DNA from: Peribacillus loiseleuriae
GTDB taxonomy: Bacteria; Bacillota; Bacilli; Bacillales; DSM-1321
Length of the DNA stretch: 64,000 bases
Direction of reading: 5' to 3'
NCBI RefSeq assembly: GCF_001183985.1
Contig: NZ_LFZW01000001.1
Coordinates: forward strand, 3,214,059 to 3,278,058
The notes below the pieces were generated by a model. It was not told where the DNA came from. It saw only the letters and a program-made list of their open reading frames with translations, and searched no databases. The translations under genes were made by a program, and so were the position numbers. How positions within the stretch are numbered: the first letter of the stretch is position 1; the number at the start of each line of letters is the position of its first letter. Shown here in pieces: positions 35,825-44,113 of the stretch.

Positions 35825-36055
35825 TTAGGCTTCTTCTGTTTGTTGTTTTATCATAATAATTGAAAAATATTTACGTGCTTCAGGTGTTGTAATGTGTAAT
35901 GTTTCATTATCACTTTCCCCGTCATGATTTTCCCTTTTTTCAAATTCTACAAAAGCACCACTCAAGTTTTCCGTAATATGCTTGATTTTGAATCCCTTTT
36001 GTAGGAGGATATCGATTTGATCTCGCTCTTGTAAAAACTGCTGGTACTCGGACAT
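35825..36055 (-). CDS. small protein of unknown function in the pyrimidine cluster
   Basis: 76 residues starting MSEYQQFLQERDQIDILLQK, then GFKIKHITENLSGAFVEFEK and LHITTPEARKYFSIIMIKQQ. It is charged and soluble with no membrane segment or metal motif. The ATG at 36055 has AAAGGAGAG six bases upstream, so it is a real gene; a longer frame to 36100 has no site. It sits 58 bases after the NCS1 permease and before the dehydrogenase. I do not recognise a family. Its place suggests an accessory or regulatory role in pyrimidine use, by context only. Confidence 0.7.
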   Translation of the reverse strand: MSEYQQFLQERDQIDILLQKGFKIKHITENLSGAFVEFEKRENHDGESDNETLHITTPEARKYFSIIMIKQQTEEA

Positions 36056-36113
36056 TGCTTTCTCTCCTTTATCACATTTATATTCAAAAATGAAGGACAA
36101 AGACCATCAATTG

Positions 36114-37586
36114 TTACAATGGTGTATCGACACTTTCAGGAACGACAACCGCTTCTTCCCCTGTATCAATGACCCAATCGCGCCCAACCGTGATACCCAA
36201 ATATTTTTCATCACTTGGGTCTGCAATTTCTGCTTGTTGATATTTCTTAAACCACCAATATTTTGCTAAGAAATAGTAAATAACAGCACCAACTACAAAG
36301 CCAACGAGAAATGAATAGGCGGGTAACCAATAGGCAGCAAAACCGCCAATGACCCACGCAATCATTCCAGCTAGGTTAAATCCATTCATGTATTTAAATT
36401 GGCCATGATCTTCATAGAGCTCATGCACATTTACTCGTCTCTTACGAAGCACATAATAGTCCGTAAATAAAATACCGACAATCGCAGACAAGATTCCCCC
36501 AATAACAAGGAGAGCTGGGATAATGACATCAAATAAACTCCACGGTTGGACAACGATCCCAATGATACCCGCTATAATAACCCCTGCCCAAAACGGCACC
36601 TTTGGACCACCAATATTGGAAAAAATAGTAGCAGCTGGGACTACATTGGCAGACGTATTCGTAGACCATTGGGCAAACACAATCATCAATAAAAGAATTC
36701 CTAAGATAAAGCCACTTGCCGCTTCTTGAAGGGCAGCAACAGGATTAAAATTAGATACAGCAATGTAAGAAACGGCCCCGATAATGATCATAAATGTGTT
36801 GACAATCGGCATGACAATAATGCTTCCTACAATTTGCGATTTATTTCGTTTAAACCAGTTCCGTTCGTTTTTTGGCGCTTTAAAAAATCTGGATAAAGAA
36901 GGCATATCCGCTGCCAACGTTGCCCAAAAGCCCATATTACTCATAACTACGACCATAAAAGCGGTTATAGCGGCTCCGCCCACAACAGGACTTTCCACCC
37001 ATGACCAGATTTCTCTTCCTTGCTCCATTGCTTTATCAGAAAGGGAAGTGTACATCCAGGCAGAAATAATAATAATGATTGGCGCTGCCAAATCGGCAAA
37101 TCGCTCAATTGCCTTGATTCCAAGAGCTGTATTTACTAATTGAACGGCTGCAAATATCAGGAAGCAAACAAACCAATTATCAAAATCAAAGAGGATATTT
37201 AAGATTCCATTCATGGCAGTTGCTCCGAAAAACGTATTGATACCGAACCAACAAGCAGCGGTTACACCACGTACTAAGGAAGGGATATGTGTGCCTATTG
37301 TTCCAAATGGCGCCCTCATATACACAGGAAAGGAAAGACCGTGTTCAATGCCGATATCACCAATAATAGTCATGAATATCCCAATCGCAACAGACCCTAT
37401 AATCGTCGCAACAATCACCCATCCTAGCGGTAAACTTTGTACACCCGCACCCCCAATAGCAAATGCGGCTAATACAACAGCCATCCCCACCCATATAACC
37501 GCAAAACCTTTAGTCCCTATCTTTCTATCACTATGCGAAATTGGCAGTAAATCTGGAGACTTGAGATAATTCCCACTCTTTTTCAT
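36114..37586 (-). CDS. NCS1-family nucleobase (uracil/allantoin) permease
   Basis: 490 residues with about twelve membrane segments, nucleobase:cation symporter-1 family. Motifs: a start with SHSDRKIGTKGFAVIWVGMA, GIEHGLSFPVYMRAPFGTIG, CWFGINTFFGATAMNGIL, AAPIIIIISAWMY and DYYVLRKRRVNVHELY. The family takes up uracil, allantoin, hydantoins or cytosine with sodium or protons. Flanked by dihydropyrimidinase and the rest of the degradation path, uracil/thymine or a dihydropyrimidine is the likely substrate. Ribosome binding site AAAGGGGTG. Confidence 0.92.
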   Translation of the reverse strand: MKKSGNYLKSPDLLPISHSDRKIGTKGFAVIWVGMAVVLAAFAIGGAGVQSLPLGWVIVATIIGSVAIGIFMTIIGDIGIEHGLSFPVYMRAPFGTIGTHIPSLVRGVTAACWFGINTFFGATAMNGILNILFDFDNWFVCFLIFAAVQLVNTALGIKAIERFADLAAPIIIIISAWMYTSLSDKAMEQGREIWSWVESPVVGGAAITAFMVVVMSNMGFWATLAADMPSLSRFFKAPKNERNWFKRNKSQIVGSIIVMPIVNTFMIIIGAVSYIAVSNFNPVAALQEAASGFILGILLLMIVFAQWSTNTSANVVPAATIFSNIGGPKVPFWAGVIIAGIIGIVVQPWSLFDVIIPALLVIGGILSAIVGILFTDYYVLRKRRVNVHELYEDHGQFKYMNGFNLAGMIAWVIGGFAAYWLPAYSFLVGFVVGAVIYYFLAKYWWFKKYQQAEIADPSDEKYLGITVGRDWVIDTGEEAVVVPESVDTPL

Positions 37587-37905
37587 TGAAGCACCCCTTT
37601 TCTTCGTTGTTTTTATAATCCTCTGGGCATTATCACATTTGACACGTTAGCTATTTTTTGAGAAAAAAATCCATGAGCGTCTGCTCTGAAACTAAAACGT
37701 TGAAAAAGGTTCAGGTTCTAAAAATTGTATCACCTTATGAAGGTGGCAGTGCGGAACGGATTTTGCGAAGCCCCGCCCCTCTTTCGCAGAAAGCAAGGAG
37801 AGGCCACTAAATATTTGTGCCTCCACTAACTCAATTTGTTTCATTTTTTTAGAACGGAAAAGGGAACCGAGCTTCGCTAATTTAAACATTGTTATCAACG
37901 GAAAG
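37587..37905. other. interval holding an unexplained 200-base sequence
   Basis: A minus-strand frame at 37692-37898 (TTG start, 68 codons) reads FKLAKLGSLFRSKKMKQIEL and LSLLSAKEGRGFAKSVPHCH. It has no ribosome binding site and its composition differs from the neighbours (GGCGGGGCTTCGC, GC-rich). It looks more like a dispersed non-coding element translated by chance than like a gene. No function is proposed. Confidence 0.4.
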
Positions 37906-39318
37906 TTAAACTAGATTTGTTGTTACTGATTGATTGTTTGCACCATATTTCTCTCGTTTTAAATACTGTCCAGCTCCTAATTGCCCGACAAATTTCTTAT
38001 CTCGGATAACAAATTCGCCTCGTGATAAGACGGAAACTGGTTCTCCTATGACTTGCATTCCTTCAAATGCATTGTAATCTACAGCCATATGATGTGTTTC
38101 AGCTGAAATCGTCCTCTCAACTGTTGGATCAAAGATGACAATGTCCGCATCACCCCCAACAGCAATGGTTCCTTTTCTTGGATATAAGCCAAATAATTTG
38201 GCTGCTCTTGTTGAAATAAGGTCTACAAACTGATTGAGTGTAATTCTGCCCTTTTTTACCCCTTCAGAGAATAGGAGACTAACCCGATCCTCGATAATAG
38301 GTCCCCCGTTCGGGATTTTTGAAAAATCACCTTTTCCGAGATCTTTTTGTCCATTGAAGTCAAACGAGCATTGATCGGAACCTACCGTTTGCAGTTGCCC
38401 GGTTTTTAGAGCATTCCATAACACATCTTGGTTCCATTTCTCACGTAAGGGCGGGGACCACACATACTTTGCTCCTTCGAAATTCGGTCTTTCTAAATCA
38501 GACTGATCTAACACTAAATACTGCGGACAAGTTTCACCCCAAATATCGATGCCATTATTTCTTGCTTCAGCAATTTTTCTAGCTGAATCTGCACAAGACA
38601 CATGGACAACATAAAGTTGAGAGTTTGCTAGTCCTGTTAAGGTTGCTGCTCTTCCTGTCGCTTCCCCTTCCGCTTCAGGAGGTCTTGTTAACGCATGGTA
38701 GATTGGATCAGTGTTCCCTTGTTCTAATGCTTTTTTCACTAAATAATCAATGACATCGCCATTTTCTGCATGGACCATGACGAGCGCTCCAAATTCTTTT
38801 GCTGAAAGAAGTGTTCGGAAAAGTGTTTCGTCATCGGCTTGCAGCACATTTTTATATGCCATAAATACTTTAAAAGACGTGATTCCCTCCTGTTCAATCA
38901 CTTTAGGAAGTTCATGTAACACAGCATCATTCATTTCAACAATCTGCAGGTGGAATCCGTAATCAATGACCGCTTTTTCATTTGATTTTGCATGCCATGT
39001 CTCGATGGCGCTTTTTAATGTTTCACCTTTATTGGTTAAACAAAAGTCAATGACTGTTGTTGTACCACCAAAGGCTGCTGCAATTGTACCCGTTTCAAAA
39101 TCATCTTTTGTTACCGTCCCCCCAAACGGCATTTCCAAGTGAGTATGTGGATCAACGCCACCAGGCAAGACATAACAGCCTTTTGCATCAATAACCTCTG
39201 CCCCGTCAAGGGAAATCTGCTTGCCAATTTGGCTAATCACTCCATTTTCAATCAATAGATCTGCATGATACGTATCCGTTGCGGTGACAATCGTACCGTT
39301 TTTTATCAATTTTTTCAT
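37906..39318 (-). CDS. hydA: dihydropyrimidinase (D-hydantoinase)
   Basis: 470 residues, cyclic amidohydrolase family. Hydrolyses dihydrouracil and dihydrothymine to N-carbamoyl-beta-alanine and N-carbamoyl-beta-aminoisobutyrate. Binuclear zinc ligands: GGVDPHTHLEMPFGG, the carbamylated lysine in ITSFKVFMAYKN, HAENGDVIDYL, VVHVSCADSA and the Asp in VGSDQCSFDFNGQKD. Typical C-terminal end DADIVIFDPTVERTISAETH. It follows preA by 44 bases in the same operon and so performs step two of reductive pyrimidine degradation. Ribosome binding site AAAGGTGGAGG. Confidence 0.94.
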   Translation of the reverse strand: MKKLIKNGTIVTATDTYHADLLIENGVISQIGKQISLDGAEVIDAKGCYVLPGGVDPHTHLEMPFGGTVTKDDFETGTIAAAFGGTTTVIDFCLTNKGETLKSAIETWHAKSNEKAVIDYGFHLQIVEMNDAVLHELPKVIEQEGITSFKVFMAYKNVLQADDETLFRTLLSAKEFGALVMVHAENGDVIDYLVKKALEQGNTDPIYHALTRPPEAEGEATGRAATLTGLANSQLYVVHVSCADSARKIAEARNNGIDIWGETCPQYLVLDQSDLERPNFEGAKYVWSPPLREKWNQDVLWNALKTGQLQTVGSDQCSFDFNGQKDLGKGDFSKIPNGGPIIEDRVSLLFSEGVKKGRITLNQFVDLISTRAAKLFGLYPRKGTIAVGGDADIVIFDPTVERTISAETHHMAVDYNAFEGMQVIGEPVSVLSRGEFVIRDKKFVGQLGAGQYLKREKYGANNQSVTTNLV

Positions 39319-39362
39319 ATTTATCCTCCACCTTTAAAATAATCACGAATATTCAGATTTAT

Positions 39363-40640
39363 TCATTTGGTTGATTCACATGAAGCTGCTCCGAGCGCTG
39401 CTTCGCGTTCATTCCATGTCATGGGCGGAAGTCCACTAGGGATTTCAATCATGTCAATGGCACCATCCACTGGGCATACGATGGAGCATAAATTACAGCC
39501 TACGCAGTCCTCTTCTCTGACTTTTAAAATGCTAGTTCCCGATGGGTCTTTCAACATATCAATACATTGATGTGACGTATCTTCACAGGCTATATGGCAT
39601 TTATTACAATGAATACAGACATCATTGTTAATTTTGGCAACAACTTTATAATTGAGATCTAAATTGCCCCAATCTGAATATCTCGCCGCAGATTTTCCGA
39701 CTAATTCCATGACAGAGGCGATTCCTTTTTCATCTAAGTAATGATCCAATCCTTCAATCATATCCTCGACAATTCTAAAACCATGGTGCATAGCCGCTGT
39801 ACAAACTTGCACGCCCGTTGCACCCATTAACAGGAATTCAACCGCATTTTTCCAGTTAGATATGCCACCTATTCCAGATATCGGGATATTGATTCGAGGA
39901 TTTCTCGCACATTCGCCAACCATATGAAGGGCAATTGGTTTGACAGCAGGTCCACAATAGCCACCATGAGCCCCTTTCCCACCGACATGGGGTATCGTAT
40001 TCCAAGAATCAATATCTACCCCTGCTAAACTGTTAATCGTATTGATCATGCTAATCGCATCAGCACCACCTTTTACGGCCGCTTCAGCTGTAACCGTAAT
40101 ATCTGTTATATTAGGTGTCAGCTTAACGATTACAGGCGTTTTTGCAGCCTCCTTTGCCCAATACGTTTGTTTTTCCACTAGTTCTGGCACCTGACCTGAA
40201 GCAGAACCCATCCCTCTTTCAGCCATACCATGTGGACAACCAAAGTTGAGTTCTAAACCATCTACCCCGACGTCTTCTACTCTTTTGACAATTTCATGCC
40301 ACTGTTCTTGGTTAGGCTCCACCATCAGTGATGCGATGATTGTATGATTAGGAAACCGCTTTTTTGTTTCATAAATTTCCTTTAAGTTTACTTCCAGCGG
40401 TCGATCGGTGATTAATTCGATATTGTTAAACCCCGCTACTTTTTGGCCATTGAAGCTAACTGCTGCAAAACGCGATGTAACATTTAATATAGGGTCACCC
40501 AATGTCTTCCAAACGGCTCCTCCCCAACCTGCTTCAAATGCACGTTGAACTTGATAGCCTGAATTTGTTGGAGGAGCAGAGGCTAACCAAAATGGATTGG
40601 GGGATTCAATACCTGCTAAATTAATAGATAAATCAGCCAT
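39363..40640 (-). CDS. preA: dihydropyrimidine dehydrogenase subunit PreA
   Basis: 425 residues, catalytic subunit of NAD-dependent dihydropyrimidine dehydrogenase. The N-terminal TIM barrel is of the dihydroorotate dehydrogenase type with FMN (NLAGIESPNPFWLASAPPT, ELNFGCPHGMAERGMG with the active cysteine nearby, ISGIGGISNW). The C-terminal part carries two 4Fe-4S sites: CIHCNKCHIACEDTSHQC and CVGCNLCSIVCPVDGAI. With PreT it reduces uracil and thymine to the 5,6-dihydro forms. It starts 36 bases after preT. Ribosome binding site AAGGGAGG. Confidence 0.95.
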   Translation of the reverse strand: MADLSINLAGIESPNPFWLASAPPTNSGYQVQRAFEAGWGGAVWKTLGDPILNVTSRFAAVSFNGQKVAGFNNIELITDRPLEVNLKEIYETKKRFPNHTIIASLMVEPNQEQWHEIVKRVEDVGVDGLELNFGCPHGMAERGMGSASGQVPELVEKQTYWAKEAAKTPVIVKLTPNITDITVTAEAAVKGGADAISMINTINSLAGVDIDSWNTIPHVGGKGAHGGYCGPAVKPIALHMVGECARNPRINIPISGIGGISNWKNAVEFLLMGATGVQVCTAAMHHGFRIVEDMIEGLDHYLDEKGIASVMELVGKSAARYSDWGNLDLNYKVVAKINNDVCIHCNKCHIACEDTSHQCIDMLKDPSGTSILKVREEDCVGCNLCSIVCPVDGAIDMIEIPSGLPPMTWNEREAALGAASCESTK

Positions 40641-40676
40641 GATTTTACCTCCCTTATTAGTAAGGTGTGTTTTTAC

Positions 40677-42047
40677 TTATGCTGTTTCTGAGACGGAATG
40701 AAACAATTTATGAATAGCATAAGCTGTTTCTTTTCCTTGCTGTGCAGCTGAGACAACCATTGCCTCGCCTTGCCCTTTTCCAAAAATCACATCCCCACAT
40801 GCAAACACCTTCTCATTGGATGTTTGAAAGGTGTTTGGATTAATTTTCACTACGCCACCATTATGCTCTAACGCAAATTCCTCAATTAGGTCTACATATC
40901 TTGATTGTCCAATTGCTTTGATGACTGCATCTACTTCAAGTGTGAATTCAGAACCCTCAATTGGAACTGGACGGCGGCGGCCATCTTCTCCAGGTTCACC
41001 TAATTCCATCTTTATACATTCGATTCCCTTTACACGCCCTTGCCCGTCGCCGATGATCCGTTTTGGAGCAGTAAGCCATCTAAATTCAACCCCATCTTGT
41101 TTCGCAAATTCATATTCAAACTCGTACGCTGTCATTTCTTCGATTGTACGTCTGTATAGAATTTTTACATTTTCAGCTCCAAGACGAACGGAACAAGTTG
41201 CTCCATCAATCGCTGTATTGCCTGCTCCGATCACAACGACTCGCTTGCCGAGAAATTGATTTGAAATAGGCTTTGTTTTCGTTTCCTTCACAAATTCAAT
41301 CGCATCATATACACCATTTAAATCTTCTCCGCTAACCCCTATATCTGGAACACTAGACATGCCAATTGCTAGAATGATAATGTCGTGATTTTCAAGAATT
41401 TCTTCTACTGAAATATCTTTACCTACTCGTGTATTTGTACGAATTCTCACATGTAAGCTTTCTACTTGCTTCACTTCCCAATAAGAGATTTCTTTAGGGA
41501 GTCTGAATGAAACAATGCCATAGGTGTTTAATCCACCCGCTTTTTCTTCTGCTTCAAAAATAGTCACTTCATAGCCTAATCGTCCAAGTTCGCGGGCACA
41601 AGCCAAGCCAGCTGGACCTCCTCCAATAATGGCGACTGTTTTACCGTTCTTCTTCCCTGGTTGGAACAAAATCTGTTCATGTTGTATGGCCCAGTCTGTT
41701 GCATAGCGCTGTAAGTTGCCGATCATGATTGGTTTGGTCGAATGGTTTAGTACACAAGCACCTTCACATAATTCTTCAGTCGGACATACACGGGCACAGC
41801 TTGCCCCAATCGGATTCGCCGTCATAATCGTTTTGGCCGACCCTAACACATTCCCTGACGCAATTTTTTTAATGAATGTCGGAATATCAATTCCAGTTGG
41901 ACAAGCAGTGATACATGGAGCATCGTAACAATAGAGACAACGGTTCGATTCTTCCATTGCTTCCTGATTCGTTAACCCCGGATGAACTTCTTGGAAATTC
42001 CCGCTTAAATCTTCAACTGAGATTCTTGCTTGATTTACGTTACTCAC
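40677..42047 (-). CDS. preT: dihydropyrimidine dehydrogenase subunit PreT
   Basis: 456 residues, NAD(P)H- and FAD-binding partner of PreA, like the small chain of glutamate synthase. An N-terminal Fe-S domain has CLYCYDAPCITACPTGIDIP and CARVCPTEELCEGACV. Dinucleotide-binding motifs follow: AIIGGGPAGLACARELGRLG and VVIGAGNTAIDGATCSVRLG. The end FACGDVIFGKGQGEAMVVSA is the second FAD motif. It passes electrons from NAD(P)H to PreA. The ribosome binding site is AAGGAGG. A repeat-A copy lies between it and the upstream nitrilase gene. Confidence 0.95.
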   Translation of the reverse strand: MSNVNQARISVEDLSGNFQEVHPGLTNQEAMEESNRCLYCYDAPCITACPTGIDIPTFIKKIASGNVLGSAKTIMTANPIGASCARVCPTEELCEGACVLNHSTKPIMIGNLQRYATDWAIQHEQILFQPGKKNGKTVAIIGGGPAGLACARELGRLGYEVTIFEAEEKAGGLNTYGIVSFRLPKEISYWEVKQVESLHVRIRTNTRVGKDISVEEILENHDIIILAIGMSSVPDIGVSGEDLNGVYDAIEFVKETKTKPISNQFLGKRVVVIGAGNTAIDGATCSVRLGAENVKILYRRTIEEMTAYEFEYEFAKQDGVEFRWLTAPKRIIGDGQGRVKGIECIKMELGEPGEDGRRRPVPIEGSEFTLEVDAVIKAIGQSRYVDLIEEFALEHNGGVVKINPNTFQTSNEKVFACGDVIFGKGQGEAMVVSAAQQGKETAYAIHKLFHSVSETA

Positions 42048-42106
42048 TATAAAAACCTCCTTGAGAGACGATCCTTAATAGCTGCAAAGGGCCATACTAC
42101 ACATTA

Positions 42107-42195
42107 GAGTCTGACCTCACACTCTATATGCCGATTATTGTGTCATTTACAATTCATATAAACGATATAAAGTAGCTGTGGGTCTGACCCTTTCG
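42107..42195. repeat. repeat A, copy 8 (inside the pyrimidine cluster)
   Basis: Reverse orientation relative to copies 6 and 7: GAGTCTGACCTCACACTCTA at the left and GTGGGTCTGACCCTTTCG at the right, with TGTGTCATTTACAATTCATA between. The middle is the reverse complement of that in copy 7 (TGACGTATAAATGACACAAT), so copies 7 and 8 are close relatives. It separates the beta-ureidopropionase gene from preT. Confidence 0.65.
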
Positions 42196-42218
42196 TTATT
42201 CGTTTGAAAATTAATTTA

Positions 42219-43109
42219 TTAAGGTAATAACTCAGACATTTCTTGATACGTTTCCGGTCTTCGATCCCGGTAAAATTGCCATGTATCACGAACTTCTCTA
42301 ATCATTTTTTTATTCATTTCCCCAATGATTACTTCATCACGATCACGACTTCCCATTGCTACAAAGTTCCCTCTTGGGTCAACAAGATAGGATTGTCCGT
42401 AAAATTCCCCCATATTCCAAGGGCCTTCTGTTCCTACCCTATTAATGGCTCCAAGATAGTATCCATTCGCTACAGCATGTGCAGGTTGTTCAAGTTTCCA
42501 TAAGTATTCAGAAAGTCCAGCTACTGTTGCAGATGGATTTAACACAATCTCCGCACCTTTTAATCCTAGTATTCTCGCACCCTCTGGAAAATGACGATCA
42601 TAGCAAATGTAAACCCCTACTTTTGCAAAGGCGGTGTCAAACACCGGATATCCTAAATTACCTGGTTTAAAATAGAATTTTTCCCAGAACCCATAGCCGT
42701 CGTCTCCTACTCCTACATGTGGGATATGTTGTTTTCGATATTTTCCTAAATACGATCCATCTGCATCAATGACGGCTGCCGTATTATAGTATGTTGCAAT
42801 CCCTTCCCTCTCATAGATTGGTAAAACAATCACTACAGATAGTTCTTTTGCTAGCTCCTGAAACAATTTTGTTGTCGGGCCGTTCGGTATTTCTTCCGCT
42901 GCATCATACCATTTTGTATTTTGCTCTGAGCAAAAATAAGGTCCATAAAAAATCTCTTGTAAACAGATTATTTGTGCACCCTTTTCTTTTGCTTCTCTAA
43001 CAAGCTTCATATGCTTTTCAATTGCCTGTTGCTTGTGGACTTCCACAGGTTGATTTCCATCCACATCATTCGAAGCTTGAATAAGACCAATTTTCACGTT
43101 ATCTGCCAT
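42219..43109 (-). CDS. beta-ureidopropionase, nitrilase superfamily
   Basis: 296 residues. The nitrilase-fold catalytic triad is visible: Glu in IICLQEIFYGPYF, Lys in GKYRKQHIPHVG and Cys in VGVYICYDRHFPEGARILG. The pattern HIPHVGVGDDGYGFWEKFYF with NRVGTEGPWN is that of N-carbamoyl-beta-alanine amidohydrolases as in eukaryotes. It releases CO2 and ammonia to give beta-alanine. I chose the ATG at 43109 because GAGGAGGG lies seven bases upstream; the frame is open 57 codons further without coding character. It is the first gene of the pyrimidine cluster, with a cre site in its leader. Confidence 0.92.
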   Translation of the reverse strand: MADNVKIGLIQASNDVDGNQPVEVHKQQAIEKHMKLVREAKEKGAQIICLQEIFYGPYFCSEQNTKWYDAAEEIPNGPTTKLFQELAKELSVVIVLPIYEREGIATYYNTAAVIDADGSYLGKYRKQHIPHVGVGDDGYGFWEKFYFKPGNLGYPVFDTAFAKVGVYICYDRHFPEGARILGLKGAEIVLNPSATVAGLSEYLWKLEQPAHAVANGYYLGAINRVGTEGPWNMGEFYGQSYLVDPRGNFVAMGSRDRDEVIIGEMNKKMIREVRDTWQFYRDRRPETYQEMSELLP

Positions 43110-43139
43110 AAATAATCCCTCCTCAATTATGTTATGCAT

Positions 43140-43171
43140 GTACCAAAGGTATATATGAATTATTTTATCGC
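43140..43171 (-). promoter_or_regulatory. candidate sigma-A promoter of the pyrimidine cluster
   Basis: On the minus strand TTGCGG, 17 bases, TATACC, about 40 bases before the start of the nitrilase-type gene. The match to consensus is only moderate; the nearby cre site strengthens the idea that the promoter is here. Confidence 0.35.
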
Positions 43172-43176
43172 CGCAA

Positions 43177-43190
43177 AGAAAACGCTTACA
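43177..43190 (-). promoter_or_regulatory. cre (CcpA) site of the pyrimidine cluster
   Basis: Minus strand TGTAAGCGTTTTCT, one base from the optimal cre TGTAAGCGTTWWCA. It lies 68 bases upstream of the first gene and directly upstream of the candidate -35 box. CcpA binding there would place pyrimidine degradation under carbon catabolite control. Confidence 0.65.
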
Positions 43191-43247
43191 AATAATCTTG
43201 AAAAGTAAGTGATTACTAAAATGGAGGGTTTGTACCAAAAAATGAAG

Positions 43248-43290
43248 TGAAGAAAGATGATAAGACCAGCGAATACTCAAACTGGTCTTA
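43248..43290 (-). terminator. terminator of yqjP-yqjQ
   Basis: TAAGACCAG and CTGGTCTTA form a 9-bp stem with a 12-base loop just after the yqjQ stop. On the minus strand TCATCTTTCTT follows, a moderate T-run. It separates yqjQ from the pyrimidine cluster. Confidence 0.65.
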
Positions 43291-43304
43291 CCAAATTACA
43301 GCCA

Positions 43305-44096
43305 TTATTTTTTAAAAAACGCATTTTTTCCAAGCGTTTCAACGGTATTGGGGAAAAGTGTATGCATCTTACTAATTGCATTCATGAAGCGTGGTAAATT
43401 GATTTCGCGTTTTTTCGTAAGCATCGCTGCAACGATTTTATCCGCTACATAAGCTGGCTGGAGTATGAACTTTTCAATATTTTTCACATATGTTCCACTT
43501 TCATCAGCAATGTCGAAGAAGTTTGTTTGAATCGGTCCTGGATTAACGGTTGTGACACGAATTCCATCGCGCATTAATTCCAAACGCAACGCATTGGAAT
43601 AGCCAATCACGGCAAACTTCGTTGAAGAATACAGGGTAGACTTCGGAGTGGCAATCTTCCCTGCCATTGAAGCGACATTGATGATATGACCGGATTTCCG
43701 CCTTTTCATCGCAGGAACGACCATTTTCGTACAAGCCATCAAGCCGATTACATTTACACGGAACATGGCTTGGATTTCCTCGGTATCTGTCTCATCGACT
43801 TCCTTAAATGTGCCATACCCGGCATTATTTACGAGAACATCGATTTCACCAATATGTGCATAAATATCTGTAAACACATTAACAATCTTTTTCATATCTG
43901 AAACATCTAATGTATACGCATAAGCTACATCGCCATACTGGTTGTTTAGCTCGTTCCTTAACTCCTCTAATTTATCCGTATTTCGTGCAAGCAAAACGAC
44001 ACGAGCTCCCTGTTCTGCTGCCTTCTTCGCAATTTCTTTACCAATTCCACCAGAAGCACCTGTAATGACGACGCATTTGTTATGTAATCTACTCAT
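43305..44096 (-). CDS. yqjQ: short-chain dehydrogenase YqjQ
   Basis: 263 residues, classical SDR. The NADP site is VVITGASGGIGKEIAKKAAE, followed by VLVNNAGYGTF, the catalytic serine in INVASMAGKIATPKSTLYSS with Tyr-x-x-x-Lys in YSSTKFAVIGYS, and VTTVNPGPIQTNFF. The C-terminal part resembles the DltE/YqjQ group. The substrate is unknown. It follows yqjP by 17 bases in the same operon, as in B. subtilis. Ribosome binding site AGAGAGGTGG. Confidence 0.9.
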   Translation of the reverse strand: MSRLHNKCVVITGASGGIGKEIAKKAAEQGARVVLLARNTDKLEELRNELNNQYGDVAYAYTLDVSDMKKIVNVFTDIYAHIGEIDVLVNNAGYGTFKEVDETDTEEIQAMFRVNVIGLMACTKMVVPAMKRRKSGHIINVASMAGKIATPKSTLYSSTKFAVIGYSNALRLELMRDGIRVTTVNPGPIQTNFFDIADESGTYVKNIEKFILQPAYVADKIVAAMLTKKREINLPRFMNAISKMHTLFPNTVETLGKNAFFKK

Positions 44097-44113
44097 TGTC
44101 CACCTCTCTTTTT

